Below, piece by piece: positions 30,921-44,475 of a stretch of DNA of 64,000 bases. Below the pieces are notes generated by a model. The model worked only from the letters and a program-made list of their open reading frames with translations, was not told the DNA's origin and made no database searches. Each line of letters opens with the position of its first letter. Positions within the stretch are counted from its first letter, which is position 1. The position numbers and the translations under genes are program-made. Location of the stretch: the NCBI GenBank assembly GCA_027605045.1, contig JAQFWX010000023.1, forward strand, positions 1-64,000. Direction: 5' to 3'. This DNA comes from Phallus indusiatus. Its lineage: Eukaryota > Basidiomycota > Agaricomycetes > Phallales > Phallaceae.

Positions 30921-32885
30921 ATGCCACGACAGCCAAATCAGCATAATACTGGTACGAATAATATGGCTGAATAGGGCTTATCTGACCACTATTTATTAGT
31001 TCCTGACAATATTCTAAAACCCCATCTTACTTTTGCATGGAGATTAGGATTAAGTGATAAAGAGGGTGTTCGCTATGTTCAGGATAAAATCAAAGATACC
31101 AGCTATACGATCAGGTAGGTCTCAATGTACTATTATTCAATAATATCAAGCTATAGCTGTCTATAGTGTAGAAACCTATCGTCGGAGAAGAAAACAGTGG
31201 GGTTTACACTCAGCTAAGCAGACCAGAAAACAGATCGATGATGGCGAACTTAATGACCTCATCAAGAGTGTTTTGATACGATATCCATATATTGGCATCC
31301 GAGCTCTCAAGGATCATATTCGTGTGGAGAAAAATATTCGCATACCTAGGTTTGTACTCCGCATTTTCCATCCACCAGCAGAATTTGTTACTAAATTTAT
31401 CAGAGAGCAAATTCGCCAATGGTTTCACAATTATGCACCTGAGTTAGTAAAGGAACGAAAAATGCGTCGGTTCAAACGACAAGCTTTTCTAGCAGCTGGA
31501 GTGAATCATATATGGGCTGTTGATCAGCATGATAAATGGAAGCGATTTGGACTATGGCTACATTTAGGAACCGAGGTCTTTAGTGGTCGCTTACTTTGGG
31601 CTAAGATATGGTGGACTAACAAGAATCCACGATTAATTTGTAATTATTACTTAGATGTAGTACGGGAGCTGCAAGGTAAGCTTTCTTATATTTTACTTAG
31701 GATCTTATCTGATATACTTTCTAAGCTGTTCCTCTTCTTACTCAGAGCGATGGAGGAACAGAAAATTTTGGCATCGCGAATGCCCAAACAACCCTACGAC
31801 AAATACTTGATTCTACTCTAGAGGGCACCTTGCAACATCGTTTTAAGCCTAAGAAAACGAATATAAAGGCCGAGATTCAATGGAGTCAGATTCGTCGTCA
31901 TTGGAGTCCTGGGTTCGAGGATGCCTTAGACTATGGTTTGAATCGGGACCTATATAACCCACTCGATCCTTTACAAAAGTATAAAATATTCTTACAAGTT
32001 TTGTTCCAAATTATGGCTAAAGTTCATAATATCTAGACTCCTCTGGCGATGGCTTGTAATTCCGTGGTTACAAGCTGAGCTTGATTTATACCGAGATCGA
32101 AGGAATCAGTCTAAACGACGAAAAGATCCCAACAAAGTCCTCCCACATGGTATTCCAGATTTAATTTTCTACGAACCTCAAAACTTCGATAACTCTATGG
32201 ATTTTCGGGTATGGATTTCTTAGCTACATTATTTCCTCGTGTTTATCTAGCCTTATAGGTTACTGTCTCCAATGACCTTATTGATAGAGCAGCCGAACTT
32301 TGGGCTCCACCTGATCATCCAGTTCATCTCTTAGTTCCACCTAAATTTGCTACCAATGCTGAGCAGCTGTTTCATCGTCAAAATTACGAACCTCTATCGA
32401 TAACCAATTTCTGGCAAATATTTGTAGAAATGTCTGGTATCTTTATCAGCCTCCAGTTCTCCCTTCCCCCTACACTTCTCCTATACGATTCGGAAGCAGA
32501 AGAAGAAAACGAAATCGCTCTTTTACCTGGTCTCGCTCTAGCTATACAGGCAGAAGCTATACACAATGGTCAAAAAATTCAGATGCAGCCTATTTATGAT
32601 AGGCATGATGATTTATTTGACGACAACAACAACGACAATGACAGCGACAACGACAACGGCAATGGCAGCAACATTAATAATTCCCTCAATAATAGAAATG
32701 GGACTAGGAGCGGAAACCAGAATAACGATGGTATAGCAGACTTGGATGGTAATAGTGATTCTGATACAGAATTTGGTGTAGTATATTACGATGAAACCGA
32801 TGACGATGTCTCTGAGACCACTCTGTTCAGAACCACTGAACGAAGTCGTCTCGTTGCCCAATTTACTGATGAAGAAGACAATTAA
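30921..32885 (+). CDS. DDE integrase-core domain protein
   Basis: Diverges from the alpha-kinase. N-terminal helix-rich part (LSDKEGVRYVQDKI, then ETYRRRRKQWGL) resembles the DNA-binding lead of fungal integrase-core proteins. The catalytic core shows a likely DDE triad: D in WAVDQHDKWKRFG, D in SDGGTENFGIANAQTTLRQ and E in KTNIKAEIQWSQIRRHW. The C-terminus is very acidic with an Asn/Asp-rich run from an AAC/GAC repeat at about 32620-32690, ending TAA at 32883-32885. Introns were placed near 31108, 31349, 31676, 31985 and 32213. An ATG at 30921 is followed by an in-frame TAG at 30972, so the true start is unsettled or the gene is broken. Family members are multicopy in mushroom genomes; whether they still move DNA is unknown. 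Confidence 0.7.
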
Positions 32886-32914
32886 TGTTAATATATTTTA
32901 TTATTTGTATTTAG

Positions 32915-34510
32915 CTACAATGAATATAGTAGTGGCGATTCTCCAGCTCTTTCTTTCGCTACTGCAATATCATAAGCTTCCTTTATATGGGTCGAGAAAG
33001 CAATGACTAGTCCATGCCGAAACACTCCAGGGTCTGATATTGTAGTACCATGGACATAGCAAGGCTCAAATATCAAAAGTGTATCGGGACTAGAGTCAAC
33101 GATAACTTGAAGGGTTACATCCACGAAATTACCTCCTGTAGGTAGCTTGCTCGCTAGTTGTGTATGGCCGGTTTGCCAGGCAAAAGCAAAGTCTGCCCAG
33201 CAATGATCGATATGTGTTGAACTATAAAAGGTCTGTAATCAATAAATGTTAATTATAATTTAAACTTACGATATATATCCCTTAGCAAGATAGCCCTCAG
33301 ATGGTGCTCGGCGAACAGAGGGAAATATGAAGTCCTGACCAGCTACAGTGATTTTGTATCCAGATGTATCTAAAGCGAAGAGTTTTACTGGTGTGATTAT
33401 ATAGAATAGACCAGATATACCTTCACTGTCTTTCCCAGCCATTTCCGGCATTCCTGAGTCTTCTAACTTCGCCTCGACATGTGTAACAATTTCAGCTGGG
33501 GCATGTGCACGAGCAAGATTCCAAAAGAGAGAAAAAGCACCAATGATCTTCAAATCTTTCTCCATACGAACATCGTCCGATAATTTCTTAACCTTTTCCC
33601 GCAAATTATTAACCAGTCCGAAAAACCTAGGGGGTTCTCGTGAGCCAGCATTATAGCCAGCCTGAATCAGGGAGCCTGGATGCTGGGGCTGCAAAAGCTT
33701 AGCATGATAGCTACCGAAATAGTGATGGTTACCTACCCGGACATTGTTACGATCAAGAACTGCTTCGTCGATCGTAGAGTTCACCGACTGGAGAACATCG
33801 GTATCGCGACAAAGGTTTCGTAAAACTACGAGCTGAATTGAACCTACTCAGAGCTGAGCATTGCATGAATTTGGATCACATGTCACCACATACCATTTTT
33901 GTTGCGAATAATCGCACTCTCGTCAGCAGGAATACGAAGCCAATCTGCACTATCCCCCACAGTTGCATATTTTGGAACCGAACGAGTCGCGACACCAACT
34001 TCTAGATATTCCAAGCCCGGTTCATGCAAAAAAAAGCCCCGTTTAACACATGGAATCTGTGCTCGTTCGCGCACCCAAGTTTTGATCGCAGGGTCTGAGC
34101 ACATCGCTGCGACATCCATTGGCTCCCTTCCCAGACCCAAATCTCTGCGCTGGAAAAAGAATTAGGTGCAGAAAAAAAGAGAGGAAAAATCCCACAAAAT
34201 GTCGCCGTGTATCGTATAGCTCTCGTCTGGCCTGAGTCCTCGCTGATTTGTAGGTATTATAGGCAGACAGAGCCTCGGGATCTGGAAGTTTTGATAGGAG
34301 TGCAATAAGATCGGGAAGCTAAAGCAGACAGGAGAGATTTAAGGAAAATAACCCAGGCAATTCAGGATTTACCTCACGAATTTTAGGCATTCCATGTTTG
34401 TACTTGCCCATTAGTACCTTTGCCTTCTCCAGTGTCGCCTCACCAATTGTGCCCAGTAGCAGCTCCCCAACCAGGTCGGTTTCAGCGCATAATGCATGCA
34501 GAACTGCCTA
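32915..34510 (-). CDS. Putative 2OG-Fe(II) oxygenase-like protein
   Basis: Read downward in several exons: ALCAETDLVGELLLGTIGEA (34480), LGREPMDVAAMCSDPAIKTW (34130), NNVRVGNHHYFGSYHAKLL (33740), LFYIITPVKLFALD (33390) and the last exon ending TAG at 32915. That exon holds THIDHCWADFAFAW, then VDVTLQVIV, then CYVHGTTISDPGVFRHGLVI. The H-x-D, the later H, and an R eleven residues further fit the metal- and 2-oxoglutarate-binding layout of the double-stranded beta-helix fold. A link to TET/JBP-like enzymes that travel with mushroom transposons is possible but not shown. The 5' end is not defined; the frame runs up against the repeat at 34550. Confidence 0.45.
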
Positions 34511-34549
34511 AAATTTAGTAAAAATAAATAGCAGGGTACAGCACCTACA

Positions 34550-35118
34550 TTGTTTGACTCTCCGGTTTTGTGTTTCTGCCCTTTTTGTTGGCTTTTGGGT
34601 AGTACTGTTCATGGAAATGGGTGCGCGCGTGCGAGGTGCAGCAGTGGCTGAGTTTGAATTGCTCAGCAGTCGCGCGCGCGCACAGCTGTGGCTGAGTTTG
34701 AATTTTTTAGCAGCCGCGCGCAAACAGCAGCCACCACCCTATGGCCCAACCCCACAGTCAGCTACCCCAGCCAGCCACCCAGCAAGCATCCGGCAGATCT
34801 GAAACCCGGTCCTGTGTAGGGCTTGTCAGGGATCTGCAGCCACACACAGGAGGGGCCTGGTGGCCCCCATGGGTGGATGCCAGCCTACTGTAGTACTGGC
34901 GGCTAGCTGGGGGGGATGCACCGGAATCTAGGCATTGGGGTGGGATATGGCTAGCACAGTTTGCCCCGGCCAGTAGTAGAAAAAATTATGTATTTCATGA
35001 AAATTTTTCCCTCAGAAATGCAAAAATTGGGTCCAGGCCAGTGTCGAACATGCAACCCACAAATAAGTTACATAATCTGATCCGAAACACTGAATCCTTA
35101 TAACTACGCTACAGGACG
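34550..35118 (-). repeat. GC-rich dispersed repeat with tRNA-like head (SINE candidate)
   Basis: On the minus strand from about 35115 there is an A-box-like GTAGCGTAGTTATAAGG and, about 60 bases on, a B-box-like ATGTTCGACACTG, as in tRNA genes, but no tRNA fold. The remainder is GC-rich and contains two neighbouring copies of GCTGAGTTTGAATT beside CGCGCGC runs (near 34645 and 34690). A similar GCTGAGTTCGAATT beside CGCGCGC occurs near 4650-4690. A tRNA-derived SINE is the best reading; boundaries and target duplications were not found. Confidence 0.4.
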
Positions 35119-35418
35119 CTTGGAAAATACTATACAATTTGTAGTATATATAACACTAGACTCTTTTGAGATAATAGTATCTATCCTAGATACTCCAGCC
35201 CTGTGCCGGGCATCGGCCGGCACAGAAAAAGGAGCTGACAACAAATGTACACCATACACTTGCATATGCTTTTGCAAATGAATCACAAGACAGCGCCACC
35301 TTCATCGTCGCACTAGTAATCTCGTGCTTCGTCCTTCTATGAAACACGTTGGAGAAGCCTCTCAACTTGCTGGCAGTAATAGCGTATATATTGTGGATAA
35401 AATTGTGGTTCACCCACA

Positions 35419-37387
35419 ATGTCCAAACTTCGGATGCGTCTCGCGCTTTTATCTGCCTTCCTGTCTCATCTAGCCTTAGTGACAGCGTTGGACAATGGTC
35501 TGGCGATCACACCTCAAATGGGTTGGAACACTTGGAATCATTTCGGATGCTCCATAAACGAAGACCTCATTCTGAGTGCCGCACAGTCGGTCATTACCAA
35601 CGGATTGAATAAACTGGGTTACGAATGTAATATGGATTCTCCGTGATTCGTGCTTAGTAGTTCCTGATCCACATCTTCTCTTCACAGATATAAACATGGA
35701 TGATTGTCAGCCTTCTCTCAATGACTGTCAGTGGTAAAATAGAATCACTAAATTCATTCCTCGTTTACTTAGGTTGGCAAGCACCATCTCGTGACCCCAC
35801 TACAAATGCGCCTCTTCCCGACCCGCAGAAATTCCCAAGCGGCATCAAAGATTTAACGGAAAAGATACATAACATGGGTCTGAAGGTACATAACATCCAA
35901 AGCGAATTTGAAAGCAAACTACAAGATCTTTTCTAGTTTGGTCTGTACAGTGATGCCGGTCTCAACACTTGTGGAGGCCGTTTCGGATCGTTGGGCTTCG
36001 AAGACATTGATGCGCAAACGTATGCTTCTTGGGGCGTCGATTACTTGAGTAATAAAGCCTTTTGCGCCTTTTTAATCTCTATTTTGAAGCTCAAATACAA
36101 CCGTCACCTAGAATATGATAATTGTTACAACGAAGGGCGAGCCGGAACACCACACATTTCTTTTGAGCGGTATAACAACATGTCTCAAGCTCTTAACGCT
36201 ACGGGTCGTCCTATTCTTTATTCGATGTGCAATTGGGGGGAAGATGGGCCTTGGAACTTCGCAGTGGTACTTGCTTCATTCTGCCCTTCTTTCTCAGTTG
36301 CGCTGAGTCAACAGTGGTAGACCATCGCAAATAGCTGGCGTATCTCGGGGGATGTATATGATGTAAGAAATTTCCATTGATCTCCGATGTCGTTTGTCTC
36401 ACCTTGACACTATTGTTTTCAACATAAAACGTAGAATTTTGATCGGTATGACGACCGTTGTCCTTGCACAAGCGTGATTGATTGTAAACTCCCTGGATTT
36501 CGTTAGTACATTACGATGATCATCTTTCACTAATTGACGCAGGTCTTTTCAGATTGTGCAATGGCGCGTATCATCGATTTCGCAGCGCCAGTAGGTCAAA
36601 AGGCCGGACCTGGGCGCTGGAATGATCTTGATATGCTTGAAGTCGGAAATGGGGGATGAACTACGACGAATACGGTGAATATATTGTCTCTTGTGTACTA
36701 GAACTCGCTCAAAGAATCTTACGACGATCTGTGCAGTGACTCACTTCTCGATGTGGGCACTACTAAAGAGTCCCCTTATCTTGGGAAATGATGTCACCAA
36801 CATGGTTAGTCTCCCGATATCATTTACATGCAAAATTTAACATAGCAACATCTTGTATTATGAATTAGACTAACGAAACTCTGGCCATCATTACAAATGA
36901 TGCGATCATCGCTGTAAACCAGGACTCGGCGGGATCTCCTGCTAATCGTATTTGGAAACGACCTGTCAGCCAAGGAGGAGATATATCTCTTTGGCAAGGA
37001 AGCCTTGCAAATAAGTAAAAATTCTTACTTCAAGAGATTCGGCTCGTCTGACCCCCTTTTCCCCCCCGTTTTTGCCGCTTAGTCAATTTGTTATCGCGCT
37101 ACTAAATACAAGCCCCAACACACAAAAGGTTGATGTTCTGATGAGTGATGCATTTATTGACCAGGTTTGTTATCTTTTCTTTGCTCGGGCTTTCGTGGAC
37201 TGGTTTATGTCATAAACAGGGGCCCGTGTACCAAGCTCAAAAGTACGAGTTGTTTGATTTATGGCAAAGAAATAGTTCTGGAAACTGGGGGAAGAGTATT
37301 GGTACCGTGCAAGGACAGATCTCAAATGTTGAAATAGGATCACACCAGACTCTGGTGTGGAAAGCCATTCCAGTTAGTAGTAGTTAG
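35419..37387 (+). CDS. Alpha-galactosidase, GH27
   Basis: Start at 35419 with a signal peptide ([16 protein letters not shown]) then the GH27 entry [20 protein letters not shown]. Twelve exons can be joined: 35419-35626, 35688-35705, 35773-35885, 35937-36049, 36112-36266, 36321-36362, 36435-36501, 36553-36674, 36737-36804, 36869-37014, 37083-37164, 37220-37387. The catalytic nucleophile Asp is in KYDNCYNEG and the acid/base Asp in [12 protein letters not shown]. The C-terminal beta domain follows, with TAG at 37385. It would release galactose from oligosaccharides or galactomannans outside the cell. In exon 8, right after the GNGG motif, a G-run at 36651-36655 is one base short: the frame reads TGA instead of MNYDEY. 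This is either a null allele or a homopolymer error. Confidence 0.9.
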
Positions 37388-37501
37388 TCTCTAAATACCT
37401 TGCCGAGGCTACTGGTGATACGAATCTCATATTCGAAAATATATAAATCGTATATTTGACTCGTACTGTACCTACTCTAGCGATTCGACGATGACGAAAT
37501 G

Positions 37502-37507
37502 AAAAAA
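37502..37507 (-). terminator. Pol III terminator of tRNA-Val
   Basis: A run of six T on the minus strand directly follows the tRNA-Val 3' end. Confidence 0.7.
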
Positions 37508-37580
37508 TGATCCGGGCCGGACTTGAACCGACGACCTTCTGCGTGTTAAGCAGACGTTCCACCGACTGAACTACCGAACC
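37508..37580 (-). tRNA. tRNA-Val (AAC)
   Basis: Minus-strand cloverleaf, 73 nt with discriminator A. The acceptor stem pairs GGTTCGG with CCGGATC (with wobbles), the D stem GTTC with GAAC, the anticodon stem TCTGC with GCAGA around TTAACAC (anticodon AAC), and the T arm GTCGG-TTCAAGT-CCGGC. There is no intron. Confidence 0.92.
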
Positions 37581-37745
37581 TGACTCCTGAAACAATTACA
37601 AAGGAATCTCAGAGTAATCAGAGATGATAAAGATCAAAAGGAAAGGAATTTGTTATATTGGCTGGTGCCAGCGTATAGATCCTATGGTTTTGCATGTACC
37701 GTACTCTCAAAAATTAGGAATACCCCTTCTTTACTCGTCATGCCG

Positions 37746-37754
37746 AAAAAAAAA
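37746..37754 (-). terminator. Pol III terminator of initiator tRNA
   Basis: Nine consecutive T on the minus strand, three bases after the tRNA 3' end. Confidence 0.7.
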
Positions 37755-37756
37755 CA

Positions 37757-37828
37757 TAGCAACTCCAGGTTTCGATCCTGGGACTTCGGGGTTATGGGCC
37801 CCGCGCGCTTCCGCTGCGCCAAGTTGCT
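37757..37828 (-). tRNA. Initiator tRNA-Met (CAT)
   Basis: Minus-strand cloverleaf, 72 nt. Initiator signs are all present: an A1:U72 pair (AGCAACT with AGTTGCT, discriminator A), a GGGG/CCCC anticodon stem around CCCATAA (anticodon CAT), and GATCGAAA in place of the usual TTC in the T loop. It lies 177 bp from tRNA-Val, on the same strand. Confidence 0.93.
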
Positions 37829-37906
37829 TCGAGAGCGTTCACCGCCAATTACACACAGTAACGCATTTCCGGAATTCGACGCAATAAACTACCAACATTC
37901 AGATCA

Positions 37907-40900
37907 TTAGATTTCATCGGGTGGTCCTTGCGTAACAACGACATATCCCTCATCACTAATGGACGTCCCTTCATCACTCGCCAACACTTTACTTGCACTC
38001 AACTCGGCTATAAGATACCTGCTTAGTCCCAACCCATCTTTGGGAATCCATATACACGGCTGTTCCTCGTATGTTGACGGATGCTGAAATCCTTTATCGT
38101 CAAAATCCGCGTCTTCTCCAGACGAATCAGTGTCTTCGTTTCGCTCGCTTTTTCTGTATACTAGTTTGGGTGATGATTTGGAAAGTTTGGACTTTGTGGA
38201 GGTGTCGGACGTCCTAGACGTGACTCGACGGAAATCCTTGTTTGGGGATCCTGACGTACTGACGGCTTCTTTTACCGCTTCTTTCATTTCAGCTGAAGCC
38301 GTTTCCAAAACTTGAGCAGTTTTCTTCGCCAGCGTATGTAGCTCTTTTAGTTGCAAGTTATCGATCAGTTCGTCAATGGTCGCTATTGATAGCTAAACTC
38401 ACGTTTCCGGTCGAATAGGTCAATATCTTCAAAACCGCGATCCTTTCCTTTGACTTTTATTCGATGTCGCCAACGCCGTTCCATTTTGGCGTGAACCCTC
38501 TTCATTGCTAGTGTCATAGGGAGGTAGTGAATGAGAGCTATCATAATTGGTTACGATCACAAAAGGTTGCCATAAAAAATAACTTGTGCAGCGTACGTTG
38601 AAACGATCTTCGGAAGAATATCTGTGTCATAAGCGTTATCACGATTAGAATTACCATGAATATCCCTTGAACGATGAATGTGTGACTCGAGGAGGAGCCT
38701 TTAAGGAAAAATAAAGCCGTGAGACAGAATTGTTCAATGTATAAACCGGCGACTATATGATGTTTACGTCAATATAAACTGATAATTATTGTAGACGTCA
38801 AAAATAGCACGAACAAAGAAACTGCATGGCCATAGGATACTGCGTTCCCGGGCGGTCAACACGCGAAATGGGTAAAGATGCGATTAGTTTCGCTTACATA
38901 CAATCCTCCCGTTTCGTGTTCTAGAGGTTGATCAAAGACCCAGGTCAAAACTAAAGCGCAAGTGTGAGAAGGTATGATATGCTTTGAATCACGAAAAAAA
39001 AGAACAAAAAACCTACGAAACTTCCAAACGAAGTAGTACAGTGCAAAAGCCATTGTTGCCAGTCCATTAATAATAGGGGACAAAACGCTGTATGCAAATC
39101 CAATTGTAGCAAGTAAAGACATCTGGGGCATGATCACTCCAAAGTCCGTCTTGAATGAGGTTCAGCATTTTGACAGCTCACATAATATCTTAGACGAGGG
39201 GACTCAACAGATGGCATTTTGAATGTGACGGAGTGTATCTGCCGCGGCGTTTGTCCCGTAAACCATTTTTGAAAGTAGTATAGTGATAAGTCGGCTAATT
39301 GCAGTAATGCGCTCCCAGCCCCAGTCAACCCCTGAGAAACTGGATCCGATTAGAAATGGTAAATGTCCTCTAAGGTGATACTTACCGGTCCAAGTCAAGA
39401 AAAATACGCTTGCATCTGGTAAATGCGAAGCTAGTTCTGAAACTGTCAGGGTCGGATTGTTGATAATCTAGCGAGAAGTTTAAAAGCTCAAGATATAGAA
39501 TGATACACTCAGCCATAATCATACCTCGGAGGCTGTAGCAGTCAAACCGGAACTAATAGTTACGATAAGGAAACCGTGTCTGGCGAACGAAATGAATAAT
39601 GAGTATAAAATAAAGCAGAAAGCGACCCCGCTGTACATTACGAGAAACATAAAATAGCGTTTGTAAACGCTTATAGACAGCAGGGAATACAGCGGTATAT
39701 TTTCATACCAGGCCAAGGCTTTGGAAGAAATGAGTTGTCAATATATATTAAACCTCAATTAAAAAAACTATCCCACCTCTCAGAATCCAAGGCAGAATTG
39801 CAAAAGAAATCGTTAATAATACGGGTGGGAAGACCCCTTGGATTATACCCGGGATGGGAGCATGCGCTTTACACACCCAAGCGAGCCATCTACAAACTAG
39901 GTCACATATCAAAATATAATTGAAAACACGCGTGTATACATACTTGATATGAGTGCAAAGTTGACTAACGTTGCTCAACAAACCAACAAAGGTAGTGGGG
40001 AAGAACCAAACAATGACGATTCCTATGTTCAGGAGCCACGAAGTTAGATACCGGAAACGTGTGGTGTATACACCGTCCTGTTATAACTTCAGTCATTTTT
40101 GCTGGCATTAGTTCGACGTATGTAAAAGACCTGACATCGATATTCGCCCAGATAACGTCTTTCGGCATTATTTGCAACCATTTTTGGGTCATTTTCAAGG
40201 GCTTTGTAACGACATCAAAAGACAATTTTATATCGCATTTTTGCCGCTGCTTACAATGTGATGAGCGATGCACTGAGCAAGTACGTGAGCTCCCATTTGG
40301 AGATTGCACTGTATGAACGCGCTTCCAAGCGGCTTATCATCCCGTACTTGCTCTCGAAGAAACTTGATATTGTTGTTATGCTGAGCAATCTCATCCTGAC
40401 GAAAAGATGGTATGAATTAAATGTGAAAGCCATAATGGATAGAATAAGGCCGACCTTGAGTGTGTGAAATTTGTCCAATCTGACACCCCATAATCCAAAC
40501 AAACCTCGGCGTTCATGTGGCCTTTTGGAAGGTGGGACAAGCTCATTGAGAAGACTTTTCTGAGAGGCAAATTGTGAATTGGTGCTATCACTCTGCTCAA
40601 GATCCGTAGAAATATGGGATTTGGAGGATAGAATGTTGGGAATGATTCCGGACAATGACACTGGTGTACCCGGGTAGGAGTCGGTACGTGTTTGTCGGGG
40701 CGGAGAACTTGAGGGTAAGGTTTCAGGAAAGGCCATTACGCGTTCATTTTCACGATGTTCGTCCGACTCTTTGGCGAAAATCTTTTCACGTCGAGAGTTT
40801 TCAAGGACGGCCAGACGGATGATTTTAGAAGCGGCTTCTTCCAGTTCCTTGCATGCCTTCATTCGCGCAAAATAAGCGATATTCAATTCCTGAATCGACA

Positions 40901-41867
40901 ACGAATGGGTAAAGACAAGAGAGAAGTCTGAGAGAAGAATATTCTCACTTTTGTATCGCGATATATCCAGACGTTCTGGATACCGCCAGGGATAAAGGCG
41001 CCCCAAATTCTGAGCGATTTCTCAGTGCACATGTCGTGTGGTATGGAGGTTAGAAGCACTGTACGTGCTTGGGGACAATGAGAGTATGCTCTTGAGGAGA
41101 GGTAGGCCTGCCTCATCTCGATGAAATGAAAGTATTCTAAACGAATCAAGTAAAGAACGAAAACTATTAAAAAAATTTCAGTCAAAATTACGGCTATTAT
41201 TATTACCTGAAAACGTACATGTCAATAAATAAACAATGACTATGTGTGCAGCGTATCTTCTAGTTTCGTTGTTCGGAATACTGATTGACGGAGATTAAGA
41301 AGCAAGCTTGGAAGAGACGGCGCGTTGATGTACTCACTTTCCCCAGCTGAGCTTGTTTAGACCATCAGATTGAGAGTTTATGTTCGCGGCATCTACGGGA
41401 AGTATTATGCTCCACGTCACAACGGTGAATGTACCGAATATGATAATCATGAGACGCAGAAATCGAAGAAATAAATACGAGTCGAGGCCATTCTTGTTGA
41501 TCTAAAACGCATCAACCCGTTTGATTCCGGGCATTCATTATCATCAAAGGGAGAGAAAAACACGTACGATATCCCTTGAAGATGTAAATGCGACAGAGAG
41601 AATCCATCTCCAACGTCCCGGTGGTAGCTCTTCTGCACGTTTACTAGATTTCATATTTAGCTACGTATACTTTTTTTAAAAGATAGATAAATCGTGTTAC
41701 TCCTGTGGGGGCAAATACGTTCGCGGTGTGTAGACCCGGCTGAGATTGTCCTTCAAATACGAAAAGGCGACAACTTCAATGGCTAAGAGAGCGGCGTTGG
41801 TGATGAAAGAAGTGACGAATGTCTGCGTTGTCTTGCTAGTAGCGTTGTCAGAAAGAACATCCGCCAT
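37907..41867 (-). CDS. CSC1/OSCA-type osmosensitive cation channel
   Basis: Start at 41867 (MADVLSDNATSKTTQTF), then a first membrane helix (FITNAALLAIEVVAFSYL) and a second exon RAEELPPGRWRWILSVAF. Next come GLDSYLFLRFLRLMIIIFGT and PVDAANINSQSDGLNKLSWG, which match the N-terminal TM domain of Csc1/Rsn1-type proteins; EYFHFIEMRQAYLSSRAYS, RTVLLTSIPHDM and NVWIYRD begin the cytosolic domain. Several further hydrophobic exons (41000-38850) form the 7TM channel core. The C-terminal exon holds PCIWIPKDGLGLS and a SDEGYVVV tail typical of the PHM7 extension, with the stop at 37907. Many small introns; I did not phase all of them. The product gates calcium or other cations upon osmotic stress. It shares a ~550-bp divergent promoter with ATE1. 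Confidence 0.85.
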
Positions 41868-42420
41868 ATTATCATCGAAGAAGAGAACAACAATGGATGT
41901 CCTATAAACAAACAAAAGCAGGAAAGGGCTGGAAGACACATGGCGGCGAAAGGGGGTGGGGACCGGCCAGTGGCCTTGTCGCGTTACGTGCAATACATGT
42001 CACATGAACACGCCCTTGGACAGCTAGACGGCGAATCTATACCTTGAGAAAGTCGTTTAAAATCTCCTAAGTATAAAATTCTCCTTAACCCGGTACCAAG
42101 AGGACCGGGATCCCCTATCAATGCGATTTACTGTTAATACTGTAATTTAGACATTTTGACCACTCACTGGAAAGTACCGATGAATTGACATTTGTGATAT
42201 TGCCTTGATTTCGCCTTGAGCAAGTGCGTATGCAGCGTTGTGATTATATTCCAAGCGTCTGTTTCGTCATCGGATGATCTCAAAGGCGATGGGCTCTCGA
42301 ACCGGGACCGTTCGGCTATACAGGACAGGCAGGACATTTCATTCCCATGGGTAATGCTGGCGCCACGGCAAATCCCGACTCCAGCGCGGAAGCACTCCCC
42401 TCTTGAGTCTTGCTGCCACA

Positions 42421-44439
<2,019 letters not shown>

Positions 44440-44475
44440 ACTAGAATATATCATGTATATATGTATGTATTTAGA

